Of a DNA stretch of 64,000 nt, positions 30,801 through 39,378 are shown piece by piece. The notes under the pieces were generated by a model that made no database searches, was not told the origin of the DNA, and saw only the letters and a program-made list of their open reading frames with translations. The first letter of the stretch is position 1. Every line of letters starts with the position of its first letter. Origin of the DNA: Lachnospiraceae bacterium (GTDB lineage Bacteria; Bacillota; Clostridia; Lachnospirales; Lachnospiraceae); the NCBI GenBank assembly GCA_009911185.1, contig QXWW01000008.1, forward strand, positions 62,001-126,000, written 5' to 3'. Both the position numbers and the translations under genes were made by a program.

Positions 30801-32407
30801 GGATTGATTGCCGTATCCGCCGTACTCTTTTTTGCCACCTCTTTTCCGGTGGCGTCAAATACCGTAACTTCCATACGGACATTTGAATTTGTGGATTCTG
30901 AATAACCTTCTGCATTCACAGACAGATATGCCGTTTTATTCTCTGTGTACTCTTTTTTCAAGTCGGAAGAACTTAAGGTAATCCCGTTTCTGTTAAAGCA
31001 CGCCTGGTTGTCAATCACCAGATGCACCGGACGGACGATACCGCTTCCGGTATACCAGCGTCCAGAGGGCGACATATTCTGCACCTTAACAACCAGCGTA
31101 TTTACCTGCCCATATTTTACCTTGCCTGTAATATCAAGAGCAAAGCCTGTATAACCGTTGGGATATCCCCCGATTTCCTCTCCGTTTAAATAGACGACGC
31201 TGTTTTGATAAACGCCTTCAAAATCAAGGGAAATCCTGCGGCTGCCCTGCATAGCGGCCGGAACGGTAAATTTCTTACGGTAATATCCAAGACCGCCTTC
31301 CAGATACGCCTGCGCATCGGAGGAACTGCTCACTTTTTCTCCCTCGATACTGAAATCATGCGGTATGTCAAGCGTACGGAAAGAAACATCGTCAAAATCT
31401 TCCGCAACAATCTCTTCCGTCGTGTAATCTCCGGCGTCCTTTACGCCTGCCGCCGCAAAACCGCCGTCCGCCACTTCCGGTTTTCTCGTTGCGAGATAAA
31501 ATTTCCAGTTCTCGTCAAAATCTATGGAACCCAGTCCATTCTCCGGCACCTCCTGTACCAGATCAGATTCGTCGATGACCTCCACCGTCATCTCCACGGT
31601 ATATTCCGTCTCATTCACGGTTACCGTTCCTGTTACCGTATAGCTTCCCGCCGTGTCTGTCTTAACTGCTGCAAGCTGCGTTTCATTCCATGCAACGTCA
31701 TGCTGCCCGCTCTTGCCATTCTTATAAAGCACAGTCACTTGCGCAGGAGCTGTAAATGTCCCGCCGACTGCGACTTTCTTACGGACGGCCGGTACGCTGT
31801 CGACTTCTACCGGTCCCTGGGGTACCAGACGGTAAAGTTTCACGTTATCAATATTAATATAATTGCCTTTTATTTCGGAAGCAATGGAGATTTCACATGT
31901 TCCTTCTTCTCCTACCGCAAAGGTCTCCGTCGTATAGGTATTCCACTTATCCCAGGTGTTTGGAGTAACGGCAACCGTTTTTCCGCCCGCGGTAAGCGTC
32001 GTCGTATGTGAACCGCCTTTATCATTTCCTCCCATGGCTTCCACCGACGCTTTATATGTGCCAGGCTGCAGACCCGTTACACTTTGAGAAACCGTGTAGC
32101 TCACTGTACTGCCAGATTTACTGCATGCTTCGTATGCCTTTGTTTTATTAGTGCCGCTGCCGTTAAAAATCCGCCAATAATCCGTCGCTTTTGCCGTGTC
32201 ATCCTCCGTTGCCCCGGCAAAGGTCCATGCCGTCCCTGAACCCGACTCAAAATCGCCGTTGGGGACTGCTACTTCCTCAAACTCATCATCTTCTGTTGCC
32301 GCCAGGACTGCTGCAGGTCCGGCGCTGCCAAATGCGGTAGTAAATACCATCACAAATGCCAGCAGCAACGACCAGAATCTGTTTCTTTTTCTGTGTTCTG
32401 ATTTCAT
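24815..32407 (-). CDS. Giant secreted GH2 glycosidase (beta-galactosidase-like)
   Basis: The protein has 2530 residues. Order: signal peptide (1-36); CBM-like beta-sandwich (about 48-195); Ig-like (200-283); GH2 sugar-binding, Ig and TIM-barrel domains (about 290-960) with acid/base E763 (WSVGNEV) and nucleophile E877 (ESESSSQTSSRG); DUF4982 and GH2 C-terminal domains (to about 1250); F5/8C-type module (about 1330-1465); cohesin-like domain (about 1470-1605); NPCBM-like domain (about 1617-1775); five InlB-type repeats interleaved with three FIVAR helices (about 1783-2345); Ig-like (2355-2430); lysine-rich Fn3 (2436-2530). No LPxTG or SLH anchor is present. It acts outside the cell, probably on terminal galactosides of host or plant glycans; the exact linkage is unknown. 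The upstream SBP and two-component genes are probably its control system. Confidence 0.93.
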   Translation of the reverse strand: MKSEHRKRNRFWSLLLAFVMVFTTAFGSAGPAAVLAATEDDEFEEVAVPNGDFESGSGTAWTFAGATEDDTAKATDYWRIFNGSGTNKTKAYEACSKSGSTVSYTVSQSVTGLQPGTYKASVEAMGGNDKGGSHTTTLTAGGKTVAVTPNTWDKWNTYTTETFAVGEEGTCEISIASEIKGNYINIDNVKLYRLVPQGPVEVDSVPAVRKKVAVGGTFTAPAQVTVLYKNGKSGQHDVAWNETQLAAVKTDTAGSYTVTGTVTVNETEYTVEMTVEVIDESDLVQEVPENGLGSIDFDENWKFYLATRKPEVADGGFAAAGVKDAGDYTTEEIVAEDFDDVSFRTLDIPHDFSIEGEKVSSSSDAQAYLEGGLGYYRKKFTVPAAMQGSRRISLDFEGVYQNSVVYLNGEEIGGYPNGYTGFALDITGKVKYGQVNTLVVKVQNMSPSGRWYTGSGIVRPVHLVIDNQACFNRNGITLSSSDLKKEYTENKTAYLSVNAEGYSESTNSNVRMEVTVFDATGKEVAKKSTADTAINPSTAFSLALEGNDAIEISNVQLWYPWNLGEPYLYTVKTDLYQQINGGEDNEFHLIDSETTEYGFRWAEVAESTSDPDSGGLYINGKYTKVQGVDLHHDAGAVGAASYTDAYEREFEKLMDMGVNAYRTSHCPPSKQAIEVCRRKGILVVEEAFDGWGRPKATYDFGNFFFQEVPAGWAGLLPNGYTQLPEPSVNYGGAKLTWSDWVIQEMVKRDRNEPSIIAWSVGNEVRGCGTKPSWYDVTKYDPLGVNPTAINEYTEAVRLSSDIKAVDASRYVLMGGDQQRSVPAVTGVWGYVNQVLDGYGLNYNTAKSVDGLMSRFSVGEANNALLEKGTKTFFFESESSSQTSSRGVYLDPQFTNTGINQTPGRRGGSNYDNDFASWTMSNEYGLKKDRDRKSFIGQFIWSGFDYLGEPTPYAVYPVGVSSFGTIDTAGFPKDSFYLYQSQWITKTPMVHVLPTNWDQWHEGEEVEVWVNTNQPSAELFLNGKSLGKKSFDEKETAYGKKYYETSEKTQDDKSWGDSSNPNGYTSNGAVLDEGELNSGRLHLTWTVPYEPGTLSVKAYDASGKAVAEDSVTTSKTPYTIEATADKTVLAADGSSLSYVECTIVDEDGNMVPDAQDLVSFDVTGSAEIFGVDNGKQESTELYKYGNVESNVHSERTAYNGKVLVILKSGKEAGNAVLTVSAKDLKPVQVPITVTADGTGSAPAAISVTGTEESVEPVVIKVPAGMTPVLPAAVRVNYNSNAGKYSVMKKVTWGTLAEGKAEGTVEGCTQKASATVTEDAAVETDVELATNKASATASFTGNVNNYPEKMVDGDTATTWTNMYNRGASVLLPANSASRKNEYVEFSWEEAQLLNLITLNFSSSRGRAVPSVLEVQYFDGSDWAKAPKQTMLKAGTAVSMQFSPVYTQKVRVYMENATPFTDNGNMEISEASVKLSAESLSAQALLTAGSAWQGGKAVAQMELAGLSEETKVKEIRFALAYDADVFENPQVTLKDAAAGTITTEQSGAKTIYVFTAAADSTASLAEFAEIILSVKEDAAAGTYNLALTDLAVTDAEDQAVEISTEAAEIVIKERPNIGTETYLSDLEWESATSGWAGAEVQKDKYCHDKTPGPISLAVDGAKKTFEKGLGSNADSEIIYDISVVNETLQKNEKLYFQSYVGVDYYKKEANKNGDGMYFIVYGTKDGKETELYRSKLLDTNSEAEYINVDVTGVTTLKLVMDKNVSNSHDNGDWADAKLVKVEASEETVTVTFDADNGTEPVVVSIVSGGKAEKPEDPNKDGFVFAGWYAEGEEEAFDFNTPVTADLTLTAKWIASSDACTITFQNGADTETKVIVKGQTVTKPDDPEKIGHKFQGWFAENAETAFDFETVVTEDLTLIAKWEKNSADVDDYEALGEVVAAAEALDASEYTAESWANLEKALADAKTKAESPTATQAEIDAAKAAVEAAIEALVKEGGTPSDSHTVTFNADNGSENEVQTVADGAKVQQPAEPEKFGHTFQGWFKGDAEEAFDFETAITENLTLTAKWQKISANVDDYEGLGAAIVAAEKLNASEYTEESWANLQRALSDAKAKAESSTATQAEIDAAKAAVEAAIEALVKEGDTPVVSFTVTFNADNGSENQTQEIADGEKASEPDEPEKFGYTFQGWYAEGAEEAFDFETAVTSDLTLTAKWQKISANVEDYTALGEAVAAAEKLNASDYTTESWAYLQQVLSDAKAKAESPTATQAEIDAAKAAVEAAVKALARPGEAVSYTVTFNADNGSAATTQTVIKGNPVQKPVDPVRAGYTFAGWYAQGAAAAFDFNTVITSDLTLTARWVENAPASTPISITSATVKVAKTTYNGKQRKPAVTVTYNGTKLKLNTDYKVSYSNNKKVGQGKIKITGIGNYTGTKNVVFDILPKASKIAKISNKAGRKLVLKLKKSTGAKGYEITYATNKKFKSAKKQKTNKTTVTLKNLKKNKTYYVKVRAYAKSGKKTIYSSSYSKTVKIKVKR
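25465..26780 (-). repeat. Three 438-bp tandem repeats inside the GH2 gene
   Basis: The segment beginning GCGTCTAT recurs at 25602, 26040 and 26478, an exact spacing of 438 bp (146 residues). Each unit codes for one FIVAR helix domain plus one InlB-type repeat. The even length keeps the frame, so copy number could change by recombination without breaking the gene. Confidence 0.85.
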
Positions 32408-32536
32408 ATGATACTCCTTTCTCCTTGCACTATACGCGCATTTTATTTTTACTATTTTAGTCTAGCATTTGCATTTTTTATTTTCCAGAACACATTCTAT
32501 AGATTTTGTTTTCATTTTATAGCTTTTCCGCTTCCG

Positions 32537-33892
32537 CTACTTCACATTAAAATCCGGCAATTCCTCGGCAAGCTCCTTTCGCAATTCCAAAAGCGCTTCC
32601 TCACAAGTCACGCTTCTATCCTCGTTCATTACATCCATAACAAGGCTTAAACAACTATGTATAATTCCATCTTCCTCTGTCATAATTCTGGTCTTTATAT
32701 TGGGAATAATTTTATCCATATAATAGACACCCACATCCTGTTCTCCAAACCATGCGCTCTTATAATTTTTCAGTCCCGGTTCCTCCTCATAAGGCTGCCT
32801 GGCCGCAGTCATCAGCCCCATAGAATTAATCGCTTTTGCCCCTTCCACAGAAAGCGTGGCAAATTTTAAAAACTCCCAGGCCAGCCGCTTGTCCTTACAG
32901 GTTTTCGTAATACCCATGGCCGTGCCTCCCATACTGACATTTCCCTCCGGAGCGCTCATCATTCCCCAGTGCCCCGTTTCCTGTCCTCTGGTATCGTGGG
33001 TTTCTATGGTAAATTTGATTGCCCAGGAAGCACAGGTGGCGAAAATATGCTTATCCTGAGAAAACGCGCGGTTCCATGCCGGCGTCCATGCAATCAGGCT
33101 GTCGGAAACATTTGCCTCCCGAAACCGTTCCATCAGGCGAAAAGTACGTCCAAAATTTTTTTCCACGTCAATCTCTGTTCCATCGACCCAGGGAGTCTCC
33201 TGCTGTTCCTGAATAAACTGCCGAACGTCTCCCAGAGAAAACATCATATAAACGTTCCCTGCGCTTTTTTCATAGACCTCTCTGCCCTTCTCTATAAAAC
33301 TGTCCCAATCCGGCATCATTTGTTCAAGCTCATCCGGATCGTCCGTTCCCAGGTATTTTTTTGCGAGATCCTTCCGGTATGCCAGCCCTGCCGGAGAAAG
33401 CGACTGTTCTATCCCGCATACGTTTCCTTTCGAATTTACCATATGGGGGCGAAGATATTCATAAACCTGCGACAGATCAAAATTATATGGCTCCTGCTCT
33501 AATGGCTCCCACATATCCAGTTCAAACACTTTCCCTCTGCTGTCTATGATCGCCCAGCCAATATCCGGCAGCTCGCCTCCGGAAACAAGAGCCGTCTGAT
33601 ATTTCATGGGAAGATCTTTATGTTCAACGGCTACGGAAACAAATTCCACATTGGGATACTTTTCCTGAAACGCCTGCGTCACTGTCTGATAATAACTCGC
33701 GTCCCAGGACCACATCGTAAGCGTTCCTTTATAATCCCGCGGAAGCGGTTCATCAAAAGGGATCTCCCGTTTCTCTTCTGTCTCAGGCGTCTCTTTTTCC
33801 ACAATTTCCGCTCTTTGTCCGCATCCGGCTAATATTGCCGCCAGACAGATAGCAAACCATCCTTTACTGCTTCCTCTGCGCTTCCTTTTCAC
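32537..33892 (-). CDS. Sugar-type ABC solute-binding lipoprotein without permeases
   Basis: This is a family 1 extracellular binding protein of 451 residues. A GTG start at 33892 overlaps the stop codon of the upstream kinase gene, indicating translational coupling. The signal peptide ends in ILAGC, giving the lipidated C24. The mature part has the expected GTLTMWSWDASYYQTVTQAFQEKYPNVEF opening and a bilobal pattern. No permease or ATPase gene is nearby: the neighbours are a YesM-type kinase, a YesN-type regulator and the GH2 enzyme. It may therefore deliver ligand to the kinase as a sensory partner, or use a shared permease elsewhere; both are inference. Confidence 0.88.
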   Translation of the reverse strand: MKRKRRGSSKGWFAICLAAILAGCGQRAEIVEKETPETEEKREIPFDEPLPRDYKGTLTMWSWDASYYQTVTQAFQEKYPNVEFVSVAVEHKDLPMKYQTALVSGGELPDIGWAIIDSRGKVFELDMWEPLEQEPYNFDLSQVYEYLRPHMVNSKGNVCGIEQSLSPAGLAYRKDLAKKYLGTDDPDELEQMMPDWDSFIEKGREVYEKSAGNVYMMFSLGDVRQFIQEQQETPWVDGTEIDVEKNFGRTFRLMERFREANVSDSLIAWTPAWNRAFSQDKHIFATCASWAIKFTIETHDTRGQETGHWGMMSAPEGNVSMGGTAMGITKTCKDKRLAWEFLKFATLSVEGAKAINSMGLMTAARQPYEEEPGLKNYKSAWFGEQDVGVYYMDKIIPNIKTRIMTEEDGIIHSCLSLVMDVMNEDRSVTCEEALLELRKELAEELPDFNVK

Positions 33893-35667
33893 AGTTTCTC
33901 TTCCTCCTCTTCCGTTACAATTTCAAAGGGCAGGCGCAGGAAAACCCGTGTTCCTCCTTCTTCCCTCTGCGCTACTTGCATACCATAACAATCTCCATAA
34001 AGATAACGGATTCTGTCTCTGACGTTACTGAGTCCAATATGCTTACGTCCGCCCTTTTTTTGTACGATCTCTTTCCCGGACATAAAACGTCTCACCTCTT
34101 CTTTGGGAATACCGATCCCATCATCCTCCACCAAAATGCATAAACTGTCCTCCTGACGTAAAATTTTTATCATGACGATTCCTTTTTTCTCCGTTGGTAA
34201 AATTCCATGTATAATCGCGTTTTCCACCAGCGGCTGGATGATGGTCTTTGGCACTTTACATTTCGCGCACAGGTCGCCGCATATTGACCTTACCTCAAAT
34301 TGCTCAGGATATCGGTACTTTTGTATTGCAAGATAACACTCGGTTAATTCCAGCTCTTTTTCTATCGTGGTTTCCACGCTGTCATCCCCCAGCTTTAAAG
34401 TATCATGCAGCGTATGGATCAATGCCTGGACAATTTTCACCACATCCTGGTTTCTGTCCGCTGCCGACAGATAGACAACCGTATTAAGCACGTTGTAAAG
34501 ATAATGCGGATTAATCTGGGAGAGCAGAATATCATATTCCATTTCTCGTTTCTGCTGTTCATAACGTATGCGCTCCTCTTCCCCTTTCTTCAACTGGGTC
34601 ATCATCGCTTTGAAACATTCATAGAGCTTCTCAATTTCATCTCCAGTATACACAATTTCAATTTCTTCTATTTTCCCGTATTCTGTGCGGGCCATTTTTT
34701 CCGACAATTGGGTCAGCGGGGAAACTACGGCCTCCATCCTTTTTGAAATAAAAATTAATATCAAGAAAAGAGACAGCAGGAAAGAAAGCAGAAAAAATAT
34801 TAAAACAAATCTACTCACCACCCACAAATCTTCCTGTGTCACCAGCGCCCACAATTTCCATTCCGTTTTGCCAATTGCTTCACCAAGAAGATAACCATAT
34901 TTTGTTTTGACAATATCCTTCCTGCCCGCATCATGCCTTGCAAGACTTTTCTCCAGCTTGTCATCCGCTCCCTGTCTATACAAAAATTCTCCTTCTGTTC
35001 CCAGAAGAGCCACATAATCTTCCTCCTGTGTATAAGCGGATATCTGTTCCAGAAAATAATCAAAACATATCTCCATATAGAGCGTTCCTTTTCTTTGGCC
35101 AAACTGACTTTTATCATACATTTGAACCTGATAGCAAATCATCGTACTATCTGCATAACTTTCTTTATCAAAATAAGGAGCGGAATAGACATAGGACCGC
35201 CCCTGAAATTTTGAAATCTCTTCTTTCTTCAGTTTTTCCCTGATATATCCGGTATCCATGGCATTATAATTACTCCCATAGCAAATCCCGTCCTGCATGT
35301 CTAAAATTGTACCCATGATATAGGGGCGCAGATTGCTGTAAAAGCTCAACCGGCTGCTCACCTGATTGTACCTGCGGCGGCGTTCAAATTCCGTTTTCGC
35401 CTTCGGTTCCTCCAAAAGCCGCTGCAGCTCTTCGTCAATCAATATACTGCGTGAAAACTGCTCCATATCTTCTGCCAGAAACGTCAGTTGATGGGAAAGC
35501 TGCACGAGACGGCCTCTTTCATCTGAAATTTTCTGCGCCTGCACCACTTTCTGAAAATACCAGATTCCAGCCGCTGAACTTACAATCATAGATACCGCTA
35601 AAATCAGAGAGATATTTTTTATAATACGCCACTTCAGGCGTTTTCTTTTCAATTTTTTTCCTTGCAT
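33889..35667 (-). CDS. YesM-type sensor histidine kinase
   Basis: A 592-residue membrane kinase. The start at 35667 (MQGKKLKRKRLKW) follows GGGAG and overlaps the end of the regulator gene by 19 bases. TM1 is at about 15-36, an extracellular sensor spans about 37-280, TM2 lies at about 285-308, then HAMP. The His_kinase box is SQINPHYLYNVLN, with the phospho-histidine in NPH, and the ATPase domain has VENAIIHG and DDGIGIP. This LytS/YesM class pairs with AraC-type regulators in carbohydrate loci. The binding-protein gene overlaps its 3' end, so the two are made together. Confidence 0.93.
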   Translation of the reverse strand: MQGKKLKRKRLKWRIIKNISLILAVSMIVSSAAGIWYFQKVVQAQKISDERGRLVQLSHQLTFLAEDMEQFSRSILIDEELQRLLEEPKAKTEFERRRRYNQVSSRLSFYSNLRPYIMGTILDMQDGICYGSNYNAMDTGYIREKLKKEEISKFQGRSYVYSAPYFDKESYADSTMICYQVQMYDKSQFGQRKGTLYMEICFDYFLEQISAYTQEEDYVALLGTEGEFLYRQGADDKLEKSLARHDAGRKDIVKTKYGYLLGEAIGKTEWKLWALVTQEDLWVVSRFVLIFFLLSFLLSLFLILIFISKRMEAVVSPLTQLSEKMARTEYGKIEEIEIVYTGDEIEKLYECFKAMMTQLKKGEEERIRYEQQKREMEYDILLSQINPHYLYNVLNTVVYLSAADRNQDVVKIVQALIHTLHDTLKLGDDSVETTIEKELELTECYLAIQKYRYPEQFEVRSICGDLCAKCKVPKTIIQPLVENAIIHGILPTEKKGIVMIKILRQEDSLCILVEDDGIGIPKEEVRRFMSGKEIVQKKGGRKHIGLSNVRDRIRYLYGDCYGMQVAQREEGGTRVFLRLPFEIVTEEEEEKL

Positions 35668-37163
35668 CTTTTGTACTCCCATGGCGTCATGCCCGCCGAT
35701 TTCGCAAACACTTTGCAAAAATACTGGCTGGTATGGTAACCTACCCGTTCCGCAGTATCTGATACGGAAATATTCGTTTCTTTTAACAGACGCTTTGCTT
35801 CTTCTATCCGCACTTCCGTCAGATATTTTAAAAAAGTTGTGCCTGTTTCTTTCCGGAAAATCTGCCCAAGATAGACGCCATTCATCTGAAACGCCTTTCC
35901 CAATTCGTCAAGACTTACATCTTTTTTATAATTTTTGCGTATGTAGCGAATGATCTCCTGTACCAACTCTGAGTAGGCGGTTTCCCCACAGATAAGATTA
36001 TGAATATTTTGAAAATTCTCTTCGAAATAAGAGGTAATTTCATTTATCGTATAACGCTTTTGTTCTCCTCCAATTTTCTCGATATGTTCTTTCTCCCAAA
36101 CTGCCAAAAGCATTCCATTTAAAAAAATAATCAGAGATTTACAGGCATCCAAATCTTTTCCGGCGCATAGATTATAAAAAAGTTCACGGACAATTTTAGC
36201 CGGATCTCCTCTTGGATTGGATATGCACTCTTTTAATTGACGGATTTCCTCCATACTCTGAATATTTTTCCCTTCCTCCACCGAAATCTCGGTACATGCT
36301 TCCCTCTGGTCTGACGGAAAAAACATAGCATAACGAATCTGGCGCGACATTTTCCGAAAATTTTCACCAATCTCATGCGGCGCGATTTCAAAACTATATA
36401 TGAGATGGAACCGGCACTCCAACATAACTTTCAATCTTGCGCCAATCTGGGCGCATTTTTTCTCAATGAGGGCATTTACCGTAAATTTACTGGCTGTATT
36501 CTCAATCCGGTATAAAACCAGCCAGTTATTTGGCGCAAGCTGTACGTCCGCCACATAAAAAATCTTATCCTCCAGCGGCTCTTCCATGGCTTCTGCAAGA
36601 ATTTCCCGTTCCATTTCACTCCAGGCCCCCTCGATAATCTTCCCATCGCAAAACGCGCTGCGTTTGTGGCAGAGCACAAGAAACAAACGGTTAGAAAACA
36701 TCTCTTGCGCTTCGCTGTTCCTGGCTGGATGATAGATAAGTTCCTCCATAAAATATTTCTGATATATCTTTTCTCTGCGGTTCTTTTTTTGAATCCTTTG
36801 TCTGACCGCATTCAGTTTTTCCAGCAAAAGTTCTTCGCTCAGTTCATGCTTTAACAGATATTCTGAAACGCCGTACTCAATCCCCTTCTTGGCATACTCA
36901 AAATCTCCATATGCAGACAGCAGAATCACTTCAACATCTCTATTTTTCTCCACCAATCGTCTGGTAAGTTCCAGTCCATCCATCAATGGCATACGGATAT
37001 CCGATATAACAATTTCCGGAACCGTCTCCTCATAAAGCTCCAACGCCCGTTTGCCGCTGGCGGCACAACCTGCAATGTGATATCCAAATGCTTCCCAGTC
37101 CACGATACTTTTCAGATATTGAAGCGCCAGTACCTCGTCATCCACCAGCATAATATTCAGCAT
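35649..37163 (-). CDS. YesN-type AraC response regulator
   Basis: A 504-residue cytoplasmic regulator. The receiver domain occupies 1-120 with phospho-acceptor D55 (VISDIRMP) and acidic D8/D9. A long middle part (about 120-395) is typical of YesN proteins. The C-terminal AraC double helix-turn-helix (about 400-500) contains YIRKNYKKDVSLDELGKAF and VGYHTSQYFCKVFAKSAGMTPWEY. It is the first gene of a yesN-yesM-SBP unit upstream of the GH2 gene, which is the obvious target. Confidence 0.93.
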   Translation of the reverse strand: MLNIMLVDDEVLALQYLKSIVDWEAFGYHIAGCAASGKRALELYEETVPEIVISDIRMPLMDGLELTRRLVEKNRDVEVILLSAYGDFEYAKKGIEYGVSEYLLKHELSEELLLEKLNAVRQRIQKKNRREKIYQKYFMEELIYHPARNSEAQEMFSNRLFLVLCHKRSAFCDGKIIEGAWSEMEREILAEAMEEPLEDKIFYVADVQLAPNNWLVLYRIENTASKFTVNALIEKKCAQIGARLKVMLECRFHLIYSFEIAPHEIGENFRKMSRQIRYAMFFPSDQREACTEISVEEGKNIQSMEEIRQLKECISNPRGDPAKIVRELFYNLCAGKDLDACKSLIIFLNGMLLAVWEKEHIEKIGGEQKRYTINEITSYFEENFQNIHNLICGETAYSELVQEIIRYIRKNYKKDVSLDELGKAFQMNGVYLGQIFRKETGTTFLKYLTEVRIEEAKRLLKETNISVSDTAERVGYHTSQYFCKVFAKSAGMTPWEYKRCKEKN

Positions 37164-37186
37164 ACAAATTCCTCCTTCGCAGTTTC

Positions 37187-37215
37187 ATTGTAACATGATT
37201 TTACAGTCCTGCCAA
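37187..37215 (-). promoter_or_regulatory. Promoter of the yesN-yesM-SBP unit
   Basis: TTGGCA (37210-37215), 17 bases, TACAAT (37187-37192) on the minus strand, 23 bases before the start codon. Confidence 0.72.
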
Positions 37216-37234
37216 AGAGTAATTTTCTACTTTT

Positions 37235-38461
37235 TTACGCAACCTGATGCTTTTTAAACGTTGTCCTTGCCAACGGGAGTATGAGCATTGTTATCAGGAG
37301 ATATAAAACCGCCCTGACAGTAAGCACATCGAAAACTGCCCCGCCAAACTGATATGAAATATATTTACCAAATTCAGGCATCGCGCAGCGATAGGGCAAT
37401 AAAAACAATATCAGATTATATATCCCTGCCGTATTGCCCGGCGTCAGAAATATAGGAATCAGAAATATAGGAATCAGCACGACCAACACCTGATAAGGGC
37501 TTTTCATTTTCGCAGACAAAAAGAGCGTCAGGCTCATCATGGCCAGCAGTACCAGGTATATCACCCCAATATTGACAAGCACGGCCTGCAAAAATGTAAA
37601 CGGATACGGAATTGTGCTATTTGCAATGGCAATTGGTAAATTCCAGCCCTCCGCTCCAAATGCCGCCAGGGGCAGAACACACGCAGTTAACACATGAAGT
37701 ACAAAGGCAGCCGTCCCAAATAAAAGCGCCGCTGCTATCTTGGCTGCCACCAGCTTTGTTTTTCCATACCTGGCCGCCAAAATTACCGCGTCCGTCCCCG
37801 CCTGATATTCTCCGGAAAAAACAGGTGCAATCACAATGCAAATGGCCAGCAATGCAAACATAAGGATTTCAAAGCAGCTTATTATCACTTCCCATCCTCC
37901 ATAATATCCATATTGCAGCGGCGTTTTTACTTTGTGCGCCATCCTGCTCCAATACTCTTTTTGCTCCTTCGATAACGCACGGGCCGGATCGAGAAGCAAC
38001 GCTTCCCTCTTTTCTGCCATCTTCTGATAAAAGAACGCTCCCTTCGTAATATCCAACTGTCGAAGACTATCGTACCCCAGGCTTTCATTGGGTTTGCTGT
38101 AAGTACCTGCAATAAAGCGAAGCAGCTTTTCTCTGGGCGCAATCCCCTTCCAATAGGCGTCGCCAATTAAAAACGTTTCCTTTCCATCATATCCGACATT
38201 GTCGGGGGATTCAAAAAGCTTCTGTACCTCCCGGATTGTCTTGGTAATATACTCCTCGGACAAGGACACGGATAACCGGGCATACTGCTGCTTTTCAAAG
38301 GCAATTCCCTCCATCCCTTTCATCACGCCGTCTTGATCGTAGGTTTGGTATTGCACAGCGGGCAAGCCGAAAAGGAACGCCGTCAATATCAGACTGACCG
38401 CCATTATAAGCAAAGTAGATTTTTTGCGCAGTATTTTCAACAATTCATATTTAACCAGCAT
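37235..38461 (-). CDS. ABC-2 type exporter permease
   Basis: This is a 408-residue membrane protein with an N-terminal helix (about 15-35), a long extracellular loop (about 36-175) and five C-terminal helices, the layout of ABC-2 exporters of antibiotics or peptides. The start at 38461 (MLVKYELLKILRKK) has AGGAGG upstream and overlaps the ATPase gene by 11 bases. A 15-base sequence is duplicated in tandem near 37445-37475, repeating PIFLI in a helix. The substrate is unknown; the upstream two-component system suggests export or sensing of an envelope-active compound. Confidence 0.85.
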   Translation of the reverse strand: MLVKYELLKILRKKSTLLIMAVSLILTAFLFGLPAVQYQTYDQDGVMKGMEGIAFEKQQYARLSVSLSEEYITKTIREVQKLFESPDNVGYDGKETFLIGDAYWKGIAPREKLLRFIAGTYSKPNESLGYDSLRQLDITKGAFFYQKMAEKREALLLDPARALSKEQKEYWSRMAHKVKTPLQYGYYGGWEVIISCFEILMFALLAICIVIAPVFSGEYQAGTDAVILAARYGKTKLVAAKIAAALLFGTAAFVLHVLTACVLPLAAFGAEGWNLPIAIANSTIPYPFTFLQAVLVNIGVIYLVLLAMMSLTLFLSAKMKSPYQVLVVLIPIFLIPIFLTPGNTAGIYNLILFLLPYRCAMPEFGKYISYQFGGAVFDVLTVRAVLYLLITMLILPLARTTFKKHQVA

Positions 38462-39344
38462 AAGGCACCTCCTGCTTCTCCGCTTTTTCCCCAAAATAGT
38501 ACATAAACAGATCCTCTAAATCCGCCTCTACGTTCTGCGCGTTTTGACTGGGCGCAGTTTCTTCTATTATACGCAGCCGTACCATGCCGTTTTCGTGATG
38601 AAGATTTACCACAGAATATTTGCTGTTAAATTCCGCAGCAGTTTTTTCGTCAACCAACAGCTCCCATACCTTGCCTTTGATGTTTTCCGTAATGGCATCC
38701 CTCTCCCCCTGCAAAAGAAAGCGCCCCTGCTTCATCATTAAAATCGTATCTGCAATATAAGAAACATCGGCAACGATATGAGTGGATAAAATAACGATTT
38801 TTTCTTTTGCAAAATTTGAAATGAGATTGCGGAAACGTACCCGTTCTTTCGGGTCAAGCCCGGCAGTCGGCTCATCTAAAACCAAAATGGAAGGATTATT
38901 TAATTCTGCCTGCGCAACTCCCAGACGCTGTTTCATGCCGCCGGAGAAAGATTTGATTTTCTGATCTGCCGCAGAAGATAAGTTTACCATATCCAGCAAA
39001 TCCTCCGTCCTTGTCTTGGCCCGTTTCTTATCCATCCCTTTTACCGCCGCCATGTATAACATAAATTCACGGGCTGTAAAATCAGGATAGAATCCGAACT
39101 CCTGCGGCATGTATCCTATATGCGCATAATAACGCTCCCCTAACGTTTCCATTGTTTTTCCGTTGAGACTGATACTGCCTGCGCTTGGCTTCAAAACACC
39201 GCATATCATCCGCATGAGCGTTGTTTTTCCCGCGCCGTTTGCTCCCAGCAATCCATACACCCCCGGCAATAAAACCGCATTTACATTGTTGACCGCACAC
39301 TTTTTTCCATACTGTTTGCTTACATGATGCAACTGTAATTCCAT
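38451..39344 (-). CDS. ABC exporter ATP-binding protein
   Basis: A 297-residue ATPase with Walker A GANGAGKTT, signature FSGGMKQRLG, Walker B ILVLDEPTAGLD and the switch histidine in ILSTHIV. The C-terminal tail beyond about 215 is an extra domain often seen in ABC-2 exporters. AGGAGG precedes the ATG, and the stop overlaps the permease start. Its leader contains copy B of the structured repeat. Confidence 0.92.
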   Translation of the reverse strand: MELQLHHVSKQYGKKCAVNNVNAVLLPGVYGLLGANGAGKTTLMRMICGVLKPSAGSISLNGKTMETLGERYYAHIGYMPQEFGFYPDFTAREFMLYMAAVKGMDKKRAKTRTEDLLDMVNLSSAADQKIKSFSGGMKQRLGVAQAELNNPSILVLDEPTAGLDPKERVRFRNLISNFAKEKIVILSTHIVADVSYIADTILMMKQGRFLLQGERDAITENIKGKVWELLVDEKTAAEFNSKYSVVNLHHENGMVRLRIIEETAPSQNAQNVEADLEDLFMYYFGEKAEKQEVPYAG

Positions 39345-39378
39345 TTCAAGTACCTCCTGTTAGTTTATTAGGTCCAGA

